The notes beneath the pieces are model-generated. The model saw only the letters and a program-made list of their open reading frames with translations, was not told where the DNA came from and did not search any database. From an uncultured Saccharospirillaceae bacterium (lineage in GTDB: Bacteria > Pseudomonadota > Gammaproteobacteria > Pseudomonadales > Oceanobacteraceae), in contig CANMOZ010000004.1 in the NCBI GenBank assembly GCA_947499545.1, forward strand, positions 179,501-243,500: DNA of 64,000 nucleotides, given 5' to 3'. Position 1 is the first letter of the stretch. Every line of letters starts with the position of its first letter. Made by a program: the position numbers and the translations under genes. Shown here one piece after another: positions 1 through 9,659 of this stretch.

Positions 1-1377
1 AAGGGGAAAGTGGTTCGTGTTCTGCCAGGGATGCAGGCTGCCTTTATCGATATTGGTTTAGATCGAGCAGCGTTTATTCATGCAGCGGATATACACTTTA
101 GTAGGTCGCAAAAAGACGCGGATGCCAGTGACGATGAAAAGAGCGATCAGGCCAAAAAAGTACCCGAAAGTATCAGTATGCTGTTACATGAGGGGGATGC
201 GTTAACCGTTCAGGTCACAAAAGACCCTATTGGCACAAAAGGCGCTCGCTTAACCACCCATGTTTCAATTCCTTCACGATATCTAGTGTATATGCCTTAC
301 AGTGACCACATTGGAGTATCTCAGAAAATTGAGGATGAAGAGGAAAGAGAAAGGCTTCGTGAAATTGTACAAAGTTGCCTTGAAGCAGAAGAGATGCATA
401 ACGCCGGATTCATTTTGAGAACCGCCGCAGAAGGCGCAGGTGAAAATGAGCTGTTGGATGACATACGATATCTTCGCCGACTATGGAAGGTAGTTAAGCA
501 GCGAATGAGTCAAGCAAAACCAAAAGAGTGGGTGTATGAAGAGCTGTCACTTCATCTTCGCGCTCTACGAGATTACGTGACGCCAGATGTTAGCCGGCTA
601 TTGGTTGATTCAAAAGAAAGCTGTCAGAAAGTAAAAGAATTTGCAAACACGTTTTTGCCTGAGTTTACCTCCAAAATTGATTATTACCCAGGCGAGCGAC
701 CAATTTTTGATTTATATGGAGTGGAAGACGAGGTAAAAAAGGCTCTCGACAGAAAGGTTCAGCTCAAATCAGGTGGTTATCTAGTCATTGATCAAACAGA
801 AGCGATGACCACTGTTGATGTCAATACAGGGGCATTTGTAGGACATCGCAATCTTGAAGAGACTATTTTTAAGACGAATTTAGAGGCTGCGATGGCCATC
901 GGTCGGCAGTTAAGGCTGAGAAACCTAGGCGGTATTATCATTGTTGACTTCATTGATATGGAAGAGTCTGAGCATCAGCGACAAGTGTTGCGCATGCTAG
1001 AAAAAACGCTTGAGCGGGATCATGCTAAAACGAAATTGACGGGCGTGACCGAGTTAGGGCTTGTTCAGATGACTAGAAAACGTACAAGGGAATCTCTGGG
1101 CCAAGTATTGTGTGAGGACTGCCCTGTTTGTCACGGGCAGGGCAAAATAAAAACAGCTGAAACTATTTGTAATGATATCTTTCGTGAGATCATGAGGGAG
1201 GCTAGAGCTTATGACACTGCCGCATATTTAGTGTTGGCTTCTCAGTCAGTGGTCGACCGGCTGTTGGATGAAGATTCAGCAAATCTTGCAGACTTGGAAC
1301 AATTTATTGGTAAAACAATTAAGCTGCAAGTTGAGCCTTGGTACTCACAAGAGCAGTATGATGTCATTTTACAGTAG
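1..1377 (+). CDS. rng: Ribonuclease G (5'-truncated by window edge)
   Basis: RNase E/G-family endoribonuclease acting in 16S rRNA 5'-end maturation and mRNA decay. The reading frame is open from base 1 (KGKVVRVLPGMQAAF), so the window cuts off roughly the first 45 residues; the GTG at position 10 is an internal valine. Visible family marks are the S1-like segment VLPGMQAAFIDIG, the catalytic DNase I-like stretch around TVDVNTGAFVGHRN, IIIVDFIDM with its metal-binding aspartates, and the zinc-link CEDCPVCHGQG. The C-terminus EPWYSQEQYDVIL matches the RNase G end, and there is no long RNase E scaffold, so this is rng and not rne. It sits 122 bp before yhdP, the usual gammaproteobacterial order. 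Confidence 0.97.
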   Translation, partial: KGKVVRVLPGMQAAFIDIGLDRAAFIHAADIHFSRSQKDADASDDEKSDQAKKVPESISMLLHEGDALTVQVTKDPIGTKGARLTTHVSIPSRYLVYMPYSDHIGVSQKIEDEEERERLREIVQSCLEAEEMHNAGFILRTAAEGAGENELLDDIRYLRRLWKVVKQRMSQAKPKEWVYEELSLHLRALRDYVTPDVSRLLVDSKESCQKVKEFANTFLPEFTSKIDYYPGERPIFDLYGVEDEVKKALDRKVQLKSGGYLVIDQTEAMTTVDVNTGAFVGHRNLEETIFKTNLEAAMAIGRQLRLRNLGGIIIVDFIDMEESEHQRQVLRMLEKTLERDHAKTKLTGVTELGLVQMTRKRTRESLGQVLCEDCPVCHGQGKIKTAETICNDIFREIMREARAYDTAAYLVLASQSVVDRLLDEDSANLADLEQFIGKTIKLQVEPWYSQEQYDVILQ

Positions 1378-1499
1378 TTTGAAATACATTGTTTGAAGCT
1401 GAGAATCTTGGCTCAAATTTGTCTAAATATGAGGAAATAGGGATGTGGAGAGGGAAAGGATACATTGGAACTTCCTATAGAGCCTAGCATTCAGGGTTT

Positions 1500-4400
1500 A
1501 TGAAATATCGTTACTTATATCATGGTATTAACGGATTTTGGTGGGTCTTACTTGGCCTTATCGTTATACTGATTTCGTATGTTGTTGCAGGCCGTTATTT
1601 GGCCGAGCAGGTGTATTCATATAAACAAGATGTAGAGTCTTGGGCATCAGAAAGTCTCGGTCTGCCTATTTATATTGACCAATTGGAAGGTGATTGGTCG
1701 TTATTCTCTCCAATTGTTCGAATTAATGGTTTGTCCGTGCATCCACCAGTTGATGCTGATGGTGACCCAGGGCGATCGATTCTAGATATTGCTTCCATTG
1801 AGGCGAAACTGGATGTGGCTTCAAGCTTGTTGCATTTAACACCCGTTTTTGGAGCCCTTAGAGTTAACGGTGTTGCAACTGAGTTGAAATTATCAGAAGA
1901 CGGGGTGTGGAATTTCCCTGGTATGACAGCCAGAGCATCTTCTGATAGTAGCCCCAGTGAACCCTTTGATTGGACTCAAACCCTAGAGGCTATTGATAAA
2001 ATTACTCGTTTGTTGCTATTGCAAGAAGAGATTCAGCTTAGCTCACTGCATTTGCATTTATTTGATCAATCAGAAACGCCTCATAAATTTACGTTAAATC
2101 AGGTGCGTCTCACGCGTTATCAATCGTCTTCTTTAGTTGAAGGGGATTTTGTTGTTGATGGCAAAAAATCCCATGGTGGAAGAATTGTAATGTCTGCTAA
2201 AGGATCGCCATTAGCGGACAGTTTTGATGCTTCTGGTTTCATTGAGCTCTCTCAAGCTCAATGGATGCCGATCATTGCATTGTTCATGGACGACTCCAAA
2301 ATACAAGCAGCTGATTTCGGTGGTAAGGTGTGGTTTGAAATAGAGAAGAGTGAGTTGCAAACAGCAAGCCTTACACTGTCAATTGCCAACCTGGAATGGA
2401 AAATTAAACATCCGCATCAACTCCAGGATACCGATTTACAGCTTTACTTGAAGAAAAGCCGAGAATCATGGGTCGTTCAAAGCCGCTCATCAATGGTAAA
2501 TCTAGACAGTGAACGTTTTAAATTACCAGACCTTAATTTGCGAGCCCATAAAGGGTTTTCTCAGTTTGATGTTGAGCTGCATGGGCTGGATTTAGAAGCG
2601 ATTATTCGTAATATCCGTAAAGGCGTTGGTTGGCCAGACGTAGTGGAGGAATATATTCAACCTCTTAGCCCTAAAGGGGTTTTGGATCATGCATTGTTGT
2701 CACTATACTTTCAAAATTTTGAATTTAAAGACTTTCAATTAACAGCAAAAGCCAGCAGTCTTTCTGTTGCGCCTTGGTCGGGCGCACCTTCGGCGGATAA
2801 TCTATCGGTACATGCTCGTATTACTAGTGCAGGTGGAGAAGTTCTGTTTACTGGAAAGCAACCTAGTTTATTTTTCCCAGATTTGTATCATGAAGCCTGG
2901 CAATTAGAATATGCGAAAGGACGAGTACGTTACCGTGTTATGGATGACTACGTAACGGTGTGGGGAGACCAACTTGTCATATCACATTCAAGTGTTTCTG
3001 CAGTACAAGGTTTTTTTGATCTTTATTTGTCCTTTGATGACAATATAAGTCCATCCACCTTAACGTTAGGGCTGGGTATCAAGGATGTAGATGTCAAGGC
3101 GCATAATAAGTTTGTTCCCTATGTGGTGGGAGAAGGCTTGACGAGCTGGTTGGATGACGCACTCCTGAATGGAAAATCAAAGTTAGGGGCTGTCCTTTTC
3201 CATGGTCCCATAGTTGATGATAATTCAACTGAAAAAGTACAGGTGTATCTGGAGCCTGAAACTGCAAAACTAAAATACCAGCCAGGCTGGCCTGTAGTTG
3301 AGAACATTGCTGCTTCATTGTGGATTGAAGATCAAGGCGTTGAAGCTAAAATATTCCAAGCGTCAACCCTTGGTGGTCGACTTAAAGAAGGTACGGTTAA
3401 ATTCCCATACAGACGAGAAGGAGGGCTGGAAGTTGATTTAAAACTATCAGGTGACACTGGAGAAGGCTTTCAATATCTTACCAATACTCCTCTTTCTGAG
3501 ATTGTTGGAGAGGAATTTCAAACCTGGAAGGTGCGCGGCAACCATTCGACAAAATTTAGAATCAATGTACCTATTGATACTCAGGACGATGTTGACGTTG
3601 ATTTATCGACAGACCTTAAAAATACTGATTTATCACTTTCAAAGCTCAATCTAGAATTTAAGAATGTAAATGGTGATTTGCATTATTCGACACAGAAAGG
3701 GCTTTCATCGAAACAGTTGAAGTCAGAGTTGTTTGGATACCCGCTCAATGTTTCTATTGATTCTGAGATGTATGGGACAAATATGGTGACAAATGCTCAC
3801 CCAGTTGGTCGACAATCTATTCAAAATGTTAACAAGTGGTTGGGGTTTCAGAGGGTTGGCCAGATAGAAGGGGAGTTTAATTTGTCTGGTGCTTTACGAA
3901 TTGATAATCGTCCACATCGCGATAGCTTTTTGCAAATTAATACGGATCTTGTGGGTGTAACAAGTTTGCTTCCTGAACCTTTTTCTAAACCCCGCGACGC
4001 TATAACGGATACTTATGTAAAAGTAGTATTAAAGACTAATCCAGAGGTCTATGTGGGTTATGGAGAGCAGTTGCAATTAGCTTTAGAGTTAGCAGATAAA
4101 GGCGTTTCTCGTGGTCAAATATTTTTCGGTCATTCTCCAGCTTACCTTTCTGCTGAGCCGGGAATTGAAGTGAGAGGTCATATACCCTTTATACCTGTTG
4201 ATGATTGGCAGATATTTATCGAAAAAGAAATCAACCGTAGAGATTCAACGGCACAAAAAAACAAAGGAAGTCAGGAAGCGAGCAGTACTGGCGTTAGACT
4301 TGTTGATTTGAGTGTAGAGCAAATACGCTATAAAGATGCTTCATTTGATAACACGAGGCTGAGATTGAGGCCAAACAGTGAAGGGTGGGATGTTGCAGTC

Positions 4401-5519
4401 GAATCCCCCTTAATCAAAGGCGTTGGTTTTTTATCTGAAAAAAGCAGAGTTCCTCATAGTATTAATCTTGCGTATATCCATTGGCCCCTAATCGAAGAGC
4501 CTGAAGCTGAATCTGAGACGAGTGTGTCGACTGACCAAGAAGCACTTGACCCATTAAAAGATTTTGATATCAGCGCTTTGCCTCCTTTTGATTTGAAAGT
4601 GGGTGAAATATTTGTTGGCCCAGAAAACTTTGGGCGTTGGGATGTTGAGTTGCGACAAGAAAAAGACCGCTTGAGATTGGATATTAAAGATGCATTTATA
4701 AAAAATATGCAGCTGGTGGGTAGGATGTATTGGCATTCAAATTCGAGTGGTATGATGACAGAAATACCAATACTAAAAATTAAAACAGATGACTTTGGAA
4801 ATATGCAGCGCGCATGGCGTACAGATGCAGCAATAGAAGCCAAAGAGTCTCAGGCCAACATACACCTTAAGTGGAACGGTAGTCCAGCAGCATTTAATAA
4901 AGAGACTCTTGAAGGGAGGGTGAAGTTTCATTTAACCAAGGTGAGGGCTCAGGTTGAGGGACAAGCTGCAAAAAACGCCAAGCTGTTTGGAATCGCAAAC
5001 TTGGGGGCGCTTGGTAGACGCTTTCAGGGTGATTTTTCTGATATTGTTGAGCCTGGAGTAGAATTTGAAAAGATTTTTGGTACGGTTTCAATCAATGATC
5101 AGCTGATAAAAACGTTAGGAACTATAAAAGCTCAGGGTACCCTAATTAAGGGCGAATTAAGCGGAAAACTCGATCTAAGAGACTTGAATATTGATGCTGA
5201 GGTTTTAGGTACTTTATCCTTAACTAGTCAATTACCATTGTTTGCGGTGTTAATTGGTGTGGCTCCTCCCGTTGCTGCATCTTTGTTTGTGGCTGAACAG
5301 TTAACGGGTGGTCAATTGGAGCGTTTGGCAAGTTTCGTTTATGAAGTAAAAGGCCCAGTGGGTGATCCAGATGTTTCCCTAAAGAAAGCTTTCGATAAGA
5401 GTATTGAGGGTAAAGAAGAAGCTTGGTACCAAAAGTTATTGAAGTCATCCGGAAAATCTGTTGACACTGAGCAATTGGATTCTGAAGAAAATAAAGCTCA
5501 ACCAAAAATTAATCGCTAA
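1500..5519 (+). CDS. yhdP: YhdP-family AsmA-like envelope phospholipid transport protein
   Basis: A very large envelope protein (1339 aa; E. coli YhdP is about 1270) with one N-terminal membrane anchor (about residues 13-33, GFWWVLLGLIVILISYV) and a long periplasmic beta-rich body. The C-terminal part carries an AsmA2-like region with GTVSINDQLIKTLGTIKAQG and a hydrophobic stretch around LPLFAVLIGVAPPVAASLFV. In E. coli, YhdP with TamB and YdbH is thought to bridge the inner and outer membranes for phospholipid transport. That role is family knowledge and is not visible here. It lies between rng and a nitrilase gene, a conserved arrangement. The ATG at 1500 directly precedes the positively charged residues and TM helix. 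Confidence 0.93.
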   Translation: MKYRYLYHGINGFWWVLLGLIVILISYVVAGRYLAEQVYSYKQDVESWASESLGLPIYIDQLEGDWSLFSPIVRINGLSVHPPVDADGDPGRSILDIASIEAKLDVASSLLHLTPVFGALRVNGVATELKLSEDGVWNFPGMTARASSDSSPSEPFDWTQTLEAIDKITRLLLLQEEIQLSSLHLHLFDQSETPHKFTLNQVRLTRYQSSSLVEGDFVVDGKKSHGGRIVMSAKGSPLADSFDASGFIELSQAQWMPIIALFMDDSKIQAADFGGKVWFEIEKSELQTASLTLSIANLEWKIKHPHQLQDTDLQLYLKKSRESWVVQSRSSMVNLDSERFKLPDLNLRAHKGFSQFDVELHGLDLEAIIRNIRKGVGWPDVVEEYIQPLSPKGVLDHALLSLYFQNFEFKDFQLTAKASSLSVAPWSGAPSADNLSVHARITSAGGEVLFTGKQPSLFFPDLYHEAWQLEYAKGRVRYRVMDDYVTVWGDQLVISHSSVSAVQGFFDLYLSFDDNISPSTLTLGLGIKDVDVKAHNKFVPYVVGEGLTSWLDDALLNGKSKLGAVLFHGPIVDDNSTEKVQVYLEPETAKLKYQPGWPVVENIAASLWIEDQGVEAKIFQASTLGGRLKEGTVKFPYRREGGLEVDLKLSGDTGEGFQYLTNTPLSEIVGEEFQTWKVRGNHSTKFRINVPIDTQDDVDVDLSTDLKNTDLSLSKLNLEFKNVNGDLHYSTQKGLSSKQLKSELFGYPLNVSIDSEMYGTNMVTNAHPVGRQSIQNVNKWLGFQRVGQIEGEFNLSGALRIDNRPHRDSFLQINTDLVGVTSLLPEPFSKPRDAITDTYVKVVLKTNPEVYVGYGEQLQLALELADKGVSRGQIFFGHSPAYLSAEPGIEVRGHIPFIPVDDWQIFIEKEINRRDSTAQKNKGSQEASSTGVRLVDLSVEQIRYKDASFDNTRLRLRPNSEGWDVAVESPLIKGVGFLSEKSRVPHSINLAYIHWPLIEEPEAESETSVSTDQEALDPLKDFDISALPPFDLKVGEIFVGPENFGRWDVELRQEKDRLRLDIKDAFIKNMQLVGRMYWHSNSSGMMTEIPILKIKTDDFGNMQRAWRTDAAIEAKESQANIHLKWNGSPAAFNKETLEGRVKFHLTKVRAQVEGQAAKNAKLFGIANLGALGRRFQGDFSDIVEPGVEFEKIFGTVSINDQLIKTLGTIKAQGTLIKGELSGKLDLRDLNIDAEVLGTLSLTSQLPLFAVLIGVAPPVAASLFVAEQLTGGQLERLASFVYEVKGPVGDPDVSLKKAFDKSIEGKEEAWYQKLLKSSGKSVDTEQLDSEENKAQPKINR

Positions 5520-5546
5520 AACAGTCATTGATCAGGAGTCACTGTT

Positions 5547-6374
5547 TTGTCAAAAGCATTAAAAGCAGCCGTTATTCAATTGGTGAGTGGAACAGACCTA
5601 GAAAGCAACCTGTTCGATGCTTTGAATTTAATGAAGGCAGCTGTTGATGGCGGCGCACAATTGGTGCTCTTGCCTGAAAACGCACTTCTTTTTGGGGTCG
5701 ATGATTTATCAGGTGTAGTTGATTCTTCAGAACTGCGTGAAGCCATTGGAAGCATCGCAAGCTTTTCAAAAGACAACAATTGTTGGACATTGATTGGGAG
5801 TGTGCCAGCTGCGGCACCTGTGGATCAAAGAGTTTATGCGCAATCGCTTCTCTTTAACTCTAACGGGAAACAGGTATGCAGTTACAATAAGATGCACTTA
5901 TTTGATGTGACGCACCCAGCTTCTGGTGAAACGTATCAGGAGTCTGCAACTTATTGTAGGGGTGCGGTCCCGGCTTGCGCTGAAATAGGCGTGCATGGGT
6001 TGGGGGATTTTGAAGCTATTATGTCAATATGTTACGACCTTAGGTTTCCTGAGTACTATCGTAGATTAATGAACCCTAAGGTGCGTCTAATTTTTGTACC
6101 TTCAGCATTTACCTATTCGACAGGTTCCGCTCACTGGGAAGCGCTTCTTAGAGCTAGAGCAATAGAAAATCAGTGTTTTGTGCTAGCTCCAAATCAAGGT
6201 GGATTGCACTGGAATGGTAGACGTACTTGGGGCCATTCAATGATTCTCGACCCATGGGGGAATGTGTTGGGGGTTCACAAGGAAGATCCTGGTGTTGTGT
6301 TAGTAGACCTAGACTTTGCAGAGCAAGATAGTGTCCGCCTATCAATGCCTTGTGGGGAGCATCGACGACTCTAA
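5547..6374 (+). CDS. Carbon-nitrogen hydrolase (nitrilase family, Nit1/Nit2-like amidase)
   Basis: Cytoplasmic nitrilase-superfamily amidase of 275 aa. The Glu-Lys-Cys triad is visible: E44 in LLPENALLF, K115 in YNKMHLFDV and C162 in SICYDLRFPE. The closest subfamily by motif is the Nit1/Nit2 type, which removes the amide from deaminated glutathione or omega-amides; the substrate is inferred. The start is a TTG at 5547 behind the ribosome-binding site AGGAGT, giving MSKALKAAVIQLVSG. The gene follows yhdP by 27 bp and is probably cotranscribed with it. In many relatives tldD comes next, but here the neighbour is a convergent malate synthase. Confidence 0.92.
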   Translation: MSKALKAAVIQLVSGTDLESNLFDALNLMKAAVDGGAQLVLLPENALLFGVDDLSGVVDSSELREAIGSIASFSKDNNCWTLIGSVPAAAPVDQRVYAQSLLFNSNGKQVCSYNKMHLFDVTHPASGETYQESATYCRGAVPACAEIGVHGLGDFEAIMSICYDLRFPEYYRRLMNPKVRLIFVPSAFTYSTGSAHWEALLRARAIENQCFVLAPNQGGLHWNGRRTWGHSMILDPWGNVLGVHKEDPGVVLVDLDFAEQDSVRLSMPCGEHRRL

Positions 6375-6419
6375 GGGCATATAACGCGATAAATTCATAT
6401 GCCCAGTAAGACCAGTTAA

Positions 6420-8015
6420 TTATAGATACTGATAAGCAGGTATGGTTAGGAAGTCTATAAGCTCCTCATTTGTTGTAATGTGATCTAGAAGCTCTACAGC
6501 TTTCCCATATTTGCCAGTATCCCAATGACTATTGCCTACTTCTTTGCGTACCACTTCAGCCTCTTCTGATAAGTATTGGCGAAAGACTTCCGGAGAGACC
6601 TCGACCCCACTATCTAACCGAACTTTATGTTTAATCATTTGCCATATAGAGACTCTGGCTATTTCACAGGTCGCAGCATCTTCCATTAGACCGTATATTG
6701 GTACGCACCCCTTCCCTTCTAACCAAGCGGATAAGTAATGTAATGCCACTCTAATGTTTACTCTCATGCCACTTTCGGAGCGCTCTCCCTCACAAGGTTC
6801 TAATAAATCCGCAGCTGTAATGGGGGGGTCATCATTTCTGAGAATGCAAAGCTGATTTTCATTATCGGTTTTTATGTACCGGTTAAATACTTCCATTGCC
6901 AGGTCAACTAGGCCGGGGTGCGCGACCCAAGTACCGTCATGCCCATTGGAGGCTTCTAGTTCTTTGTCGCTTCGTACCTTATCTAAAACAAGTTTTGCGG
7001 TTTTTGGATCCTTGCTAGGTATAAATGCAGACATGCCTCCCATCGCTATTGCACCGCGTTTATGACAGGTGTGTATGAGTAAACGACTATAAGCATTTAA
7101 AAATGGCTTATCCATGCTTACTTGTTGGCGATCAGGTAGAACACGGTCCGGATAATTCTTCAATGTTTTGATGTAAGAAAAAATATAGTCCCAGCGACCA
7201 CAATTCATGCCGACTATGTGGTCTTTGAGTTCATAGAGGATTTCTTCCATTTCAAATACAGCGGGTAACGTTTCAATGAGGACAGTCGCTTTGATTGTTC
7301 CCTTTTTGAGATCTAAATAAGATTCACAAAAACTGAAGACCTCATCCCACCAGCGTGCTTCCTGGTAACTTTCAAGTTTCGGTAGGTAGAAATAAAGACC
7401 GCTCCCATTTTGTGTCCTAGCTTTGTGGTTGTGATATGCATATATTGCAAAATCAAATAAGCATGCTGGGATGGGATTCCCCCCCAGTAAAAGGTGCTTT
7501 TCTGGCAGGTGTAACCCTCTGGGGCGAACGATCAGAACGGCTGTATTCTCGTTAAGCTGGTATTCTTTTCCTGAGTCGAGAGCGGTGTAGGTAAGTGTTT
7601 TCAAATTAGCTTTCAGCAATGCATTTTGCCCATCCATTAGATTTCTCCAGGTTGGAGAAGTTGCATCCTCAAAGCAGGCCATGAACGCTTTGGCACCGGA
7701 ATTAAGCGCATTAATGATCATTTTCGAATCAACAGGCCCTGTTATCTCTACCCGGCGGTCTCTAAGGTCGCTTGGGATTTGTGCAATTTTCCAGCTTTTA
7801 TCCTTGCGAATGGCAGAGGTTTCTTGTAGGAAGTCCGGCAGCTTGCCAGCATCAATGGCACTTTGCTTTTGGTGTCTTAGTTCTAACAAAGAGCTGAGTT
7901 TTGGCTGAAACTCCTCAACTAGCTTGCACAGAAAACTCAATACATCCGTTGTTAAGAGTTCTTGGTCTGTTTCATTCAGTTCAGCTACGATAGTCAAGTT
8001 TTCTGGTTTGCTCAT
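6420..8015 (-). CDS. aceB: Malate synthase A
   Basis: Condenses glyoxylate with acetyl-CoA to malate, the second step of the glyoxylate shunt. It is of the 530-residue A type: 531 aa from the ATG at 8015, against 533 in E. coli. Family blocks include RRVEITGPVDSKMINAL-like text near the N-terminus, the ATP-like core LIETLPAVFEMEEILYEL, MNCGRWDYIFSYIKT, and a C-terminal LEGKGCVPIYGLMEDAATCEI with the catalytic acid region. The frame is open 21 codons further upstream, but the ATG at 8015 has a strong AGGGGG site 4-11 bp ahead and matches the family start. No isocitrate lyase gene is nearby. It converges on the nitrilase gene. Confidence 0.95.
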   Translation of the reverse strand: MSKPENLTIVAELNETDQELLTTDVLSFLCKLVEEFQPKLSSLLELRHQKQSAIDAGKLPDFLQETSAIRKDKSWKIAQIPSDLRDRRVEITGPVDSKMIINALNSGAKAFMACFEDATSPTWRNLMDGQNALLKANLKTLTYTALDSGKEYQLNENTAVLIVRPRGLHLPEKHLLLGGNPIPACLFDFAIYAYHNHKARTQNGSGLYFYLPKLESYQEARWWDEVFSFCESYLDLKKGTIKATVLIETLPAVFEMEEILYELKDHIVGMNCGRWDYIFSYIKTLKNYPDRVLPDRQQVSMDKPFLNAYSRLLIHTCHKRGAIAMGGMSAFIPSKDPKTAKLVLDKVRSDKELEASNGHDGTWVAHPGLVDLAMEVFNRYIKTDNENQLCILRNDDPPITAADLLEPCEGERSESGMRVNIRVALHYLSAWLEGKGCVPIYGLMEDAATCEIARVSIWQMIKHKVRLDSGVEVSPEVFRQYLSEEAEVVRKEVGNSHWDTGKYGKAVELLDHITTNEELIDFLTIPAYQYL

Positions 8016-8344
8016 ATAACCCCCTAATGATGAGCGCTGATGGTACAACATGCATTTCGTGTGAGTTTGGCCTGACATAAAAGAGCCAAAAGATACGACA
8101 ATAATTGGAAGGTTTTATAGGTTCTTGAGGCTTTTCAAGCGATGTCGACTATCGATATAAATACAGGTTGCGATTGGCAATTTCAAAGCTAAACGAGCCA
8201 ATTTTACTCAATACTTAGCATTCACTATATGAATGGTTAAGCCTTAACAGATAAATCGTTGTTTCTCTTTACACAAAACGGCTATCATGGCGCCCTTAGA
8301 TATTGTGAAACCTATTTGAAGAGTGTAACCGATTAGAGGGTTGA
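8016..8344. other. Divergent intergenic region aceB / lepB
   Basis: A 329-bp stretch without a convincing gene. It must hold the aceB promoter (minus) and the lepB promoter (plus, see 8259-8288). A perfect short palindrome GTTAAG-C-CTTAAC lies at 8236-8248, about 20 bp upstream of the putative lepB -35 box, and may be an operator. No RNA structure was recognised. Confidence 0.5.
8259..8288 (+). promoter_or_regulatory. Putative sigma-70 promoter of lepB
   Basis: TTGTTT at 8259-8264 and TATCAT at 8283-8288 are separated by 18 bp and lie about 57 bp before the lepB ATG. This is a sequence match only. Confidence 0.4.
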
Positions 8345-9175
8345 ATGGATTTTCAGATCGAACCTTATTTCACTATCATAGTCTCAATCATGGCTGTGGT
8401 CTTCGTTATTGACCGGCTCGTATTGAGGAAGCGTAGAATCGAGTCTTATAAAAGCAAGGAGCTAAGACAGGAGGTTGATGAAGCATCAGTTCCAGAACCC
8501 TGGCTCATTGAGCAAGTAAACTCGATTTTTCCAGTTCTTCTTTTTGTTTGGGTATTTCGGTCCTTTGTCATTGAGCCTTTTCAGATTCCATCAAGTTCAA
8601 TGGAGCCTACGCTAGAAATAGGTGATTTTATCTTGGTAAATAAATTTGCTTATGGGTTGAGATCTCCAGTCAGTCATGATGCATTTATACCTATTGGCTT
8701 GCCTGAAAGGGGTGATGTGGCAGTATTTATCCCACCCATTGATGAGCGCTATTATATCAAACGGATTATTGGTATCCCGGGTGATAGGATAAGGTATGAT
8801 GATAAGCGTTTATACATCAATGGTGAGGCTATGGTCGTTGAAATAACTGGGGAAAATAGAGCCTTGACCTTCTTTAATGAAACTCTGGGTGATGTTACCC
8901 ATAAGAGTAAAGTCAATCGACTGCCAAGCCTTGATGCTGAGACTCGAGCTGAGGAAAGCGAAGGGGAGTGGGTTGTACCTGACGGGCATTATTTTGTTAT
9001 GGGTGATAACCGAAGTAACAGTTATGACAGCCGTTTGTGGCGTAATCCAAAGACAGGTGAATACCTTAGCTTTGTACCTGAAGATCACTTAGTTGGTAAG
9101 GCCTTTGCTGTCTGGATGCATTGGCGCAGCTGGAGCAGCTTGCCGACATTTGCAAATAACAGAGTCATCAATTAG
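8345..9175 (+). CDS. lepB: Signal peptidase I
   Basis: Inner-membrane serine protease that removes signal peptides from exported proteins. It has 276 aa, with two N-terminal membrane segments (about 10-27 and 60-77). The catalytic serine is S85 in PSSSMEPTL and the general base is K139 in YYIKRIIGIPGD. The remaining S26 boxes ERGDVAVF and GHYFVMGDNRSNSYDSR are present. The ATG at 8345 is preceded by AGAGGG. The usual neighbours lepA, rnc and era are absent, so this copy stands alone and could be a second signal peptidase. A 45-codon membrane ORF follows it. Confidence 0.96.
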   Translation: MDFQIEPYFTIIVSIMAVVFVIDRLVLRKRRIESYKSKELRQEVDEASVPEPWLIEQVNSIFPVLLFVWVFRSFVIEPFQIPSSSMEPTLEIGDFILVNKFAYGLRSPVSHDAFIPIGLPERGDVAVFIPPIDERYYIKRIIGIPGDRIRYDDKRLYINGEAMVVEITGENRALTFFNETLGDVTHKSKVNRLPSLDAETRAEESEGEWVVPDGHYFVMGDNRSNSYDSRLWRNPKTGEYLSFVPEDHLVGKAFAVWMHWRSWSSLPTFANNRVIN

Positions 9176-9263
9176 TTATACAGGGTCATGCTGTGTGACA
9201 GATATCATGCAGTTGTGAACAAGCTATAGTGAAAACGAGCTGGCTTCTTTTAAGGGGAGCGCA

Positions 9264-9401
9264 TTGTTTTCCACCAAAACATCAAAACAGACCTCTTCTT
9301 GCAAGGCCTGCTATTTGCTGCGTTGGGTTGTGGGTCTTTCGCTCGTTAATGTCCTTTTAGTTATGCTTTTCCTAGCCACTCATTCGGTTGTTGGAGTTTG
9401 A
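9264..9401 (+). CDS. Candidate 45-aa membrane protein
   Basis: A short frame starting with TTG at 9264, behind a strong site (AAGGGGAG, about 5-12 bp upstream), and ending with TGA at 9401. The product begins MFSTKTSKQTSSCKACYLL and continues into one hydrophobic helix (about residues 21-38, VVGLSLVNVLLVMLFLA). It has a CxxC pair (CKAC) on the presumed cytoplasmic side just before the helix. I recognise no family. The good SD and the charge/helix layout argue for a real gene; the TTG start and small size argue caution. It follows lepB by 88 bp. Confidence 0.4.
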   Translation: MFSTKTSKQTSSCKACYLLRWVVGLSLVNVLLVMLFLATHSVVGV

Positions 9402-9659
9402 TGAGTGGGTAGTGCTTGTAACAAAAAGCTTTTTTCTTAAAATAATTGCTATGTAAAAAACCATATAAAACAAGAAGATAGAACCCATCTTTTTTATGTC
9501 AGTACTTGCTTACACTGTGGCTGCCTCGGGTTATAAAAGCTGCTTTTCTCAGTTCAAAAAAATAGCGCTAGTTCAACTTTTTTTTGTGAATGGGGTAGCT
9601 TTTTCTGTAAATAGGCATAGAATAGCGCGCCTGGTTTTGACGTCTAACAGGGGTGATCA

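Noticed and set aside
9430-9445. AAAAAGCTTTTT as a terminator after the small ORF
   Set aside because: It is a simple palindrome without a loop and cannot form an ordinary terminator stem.
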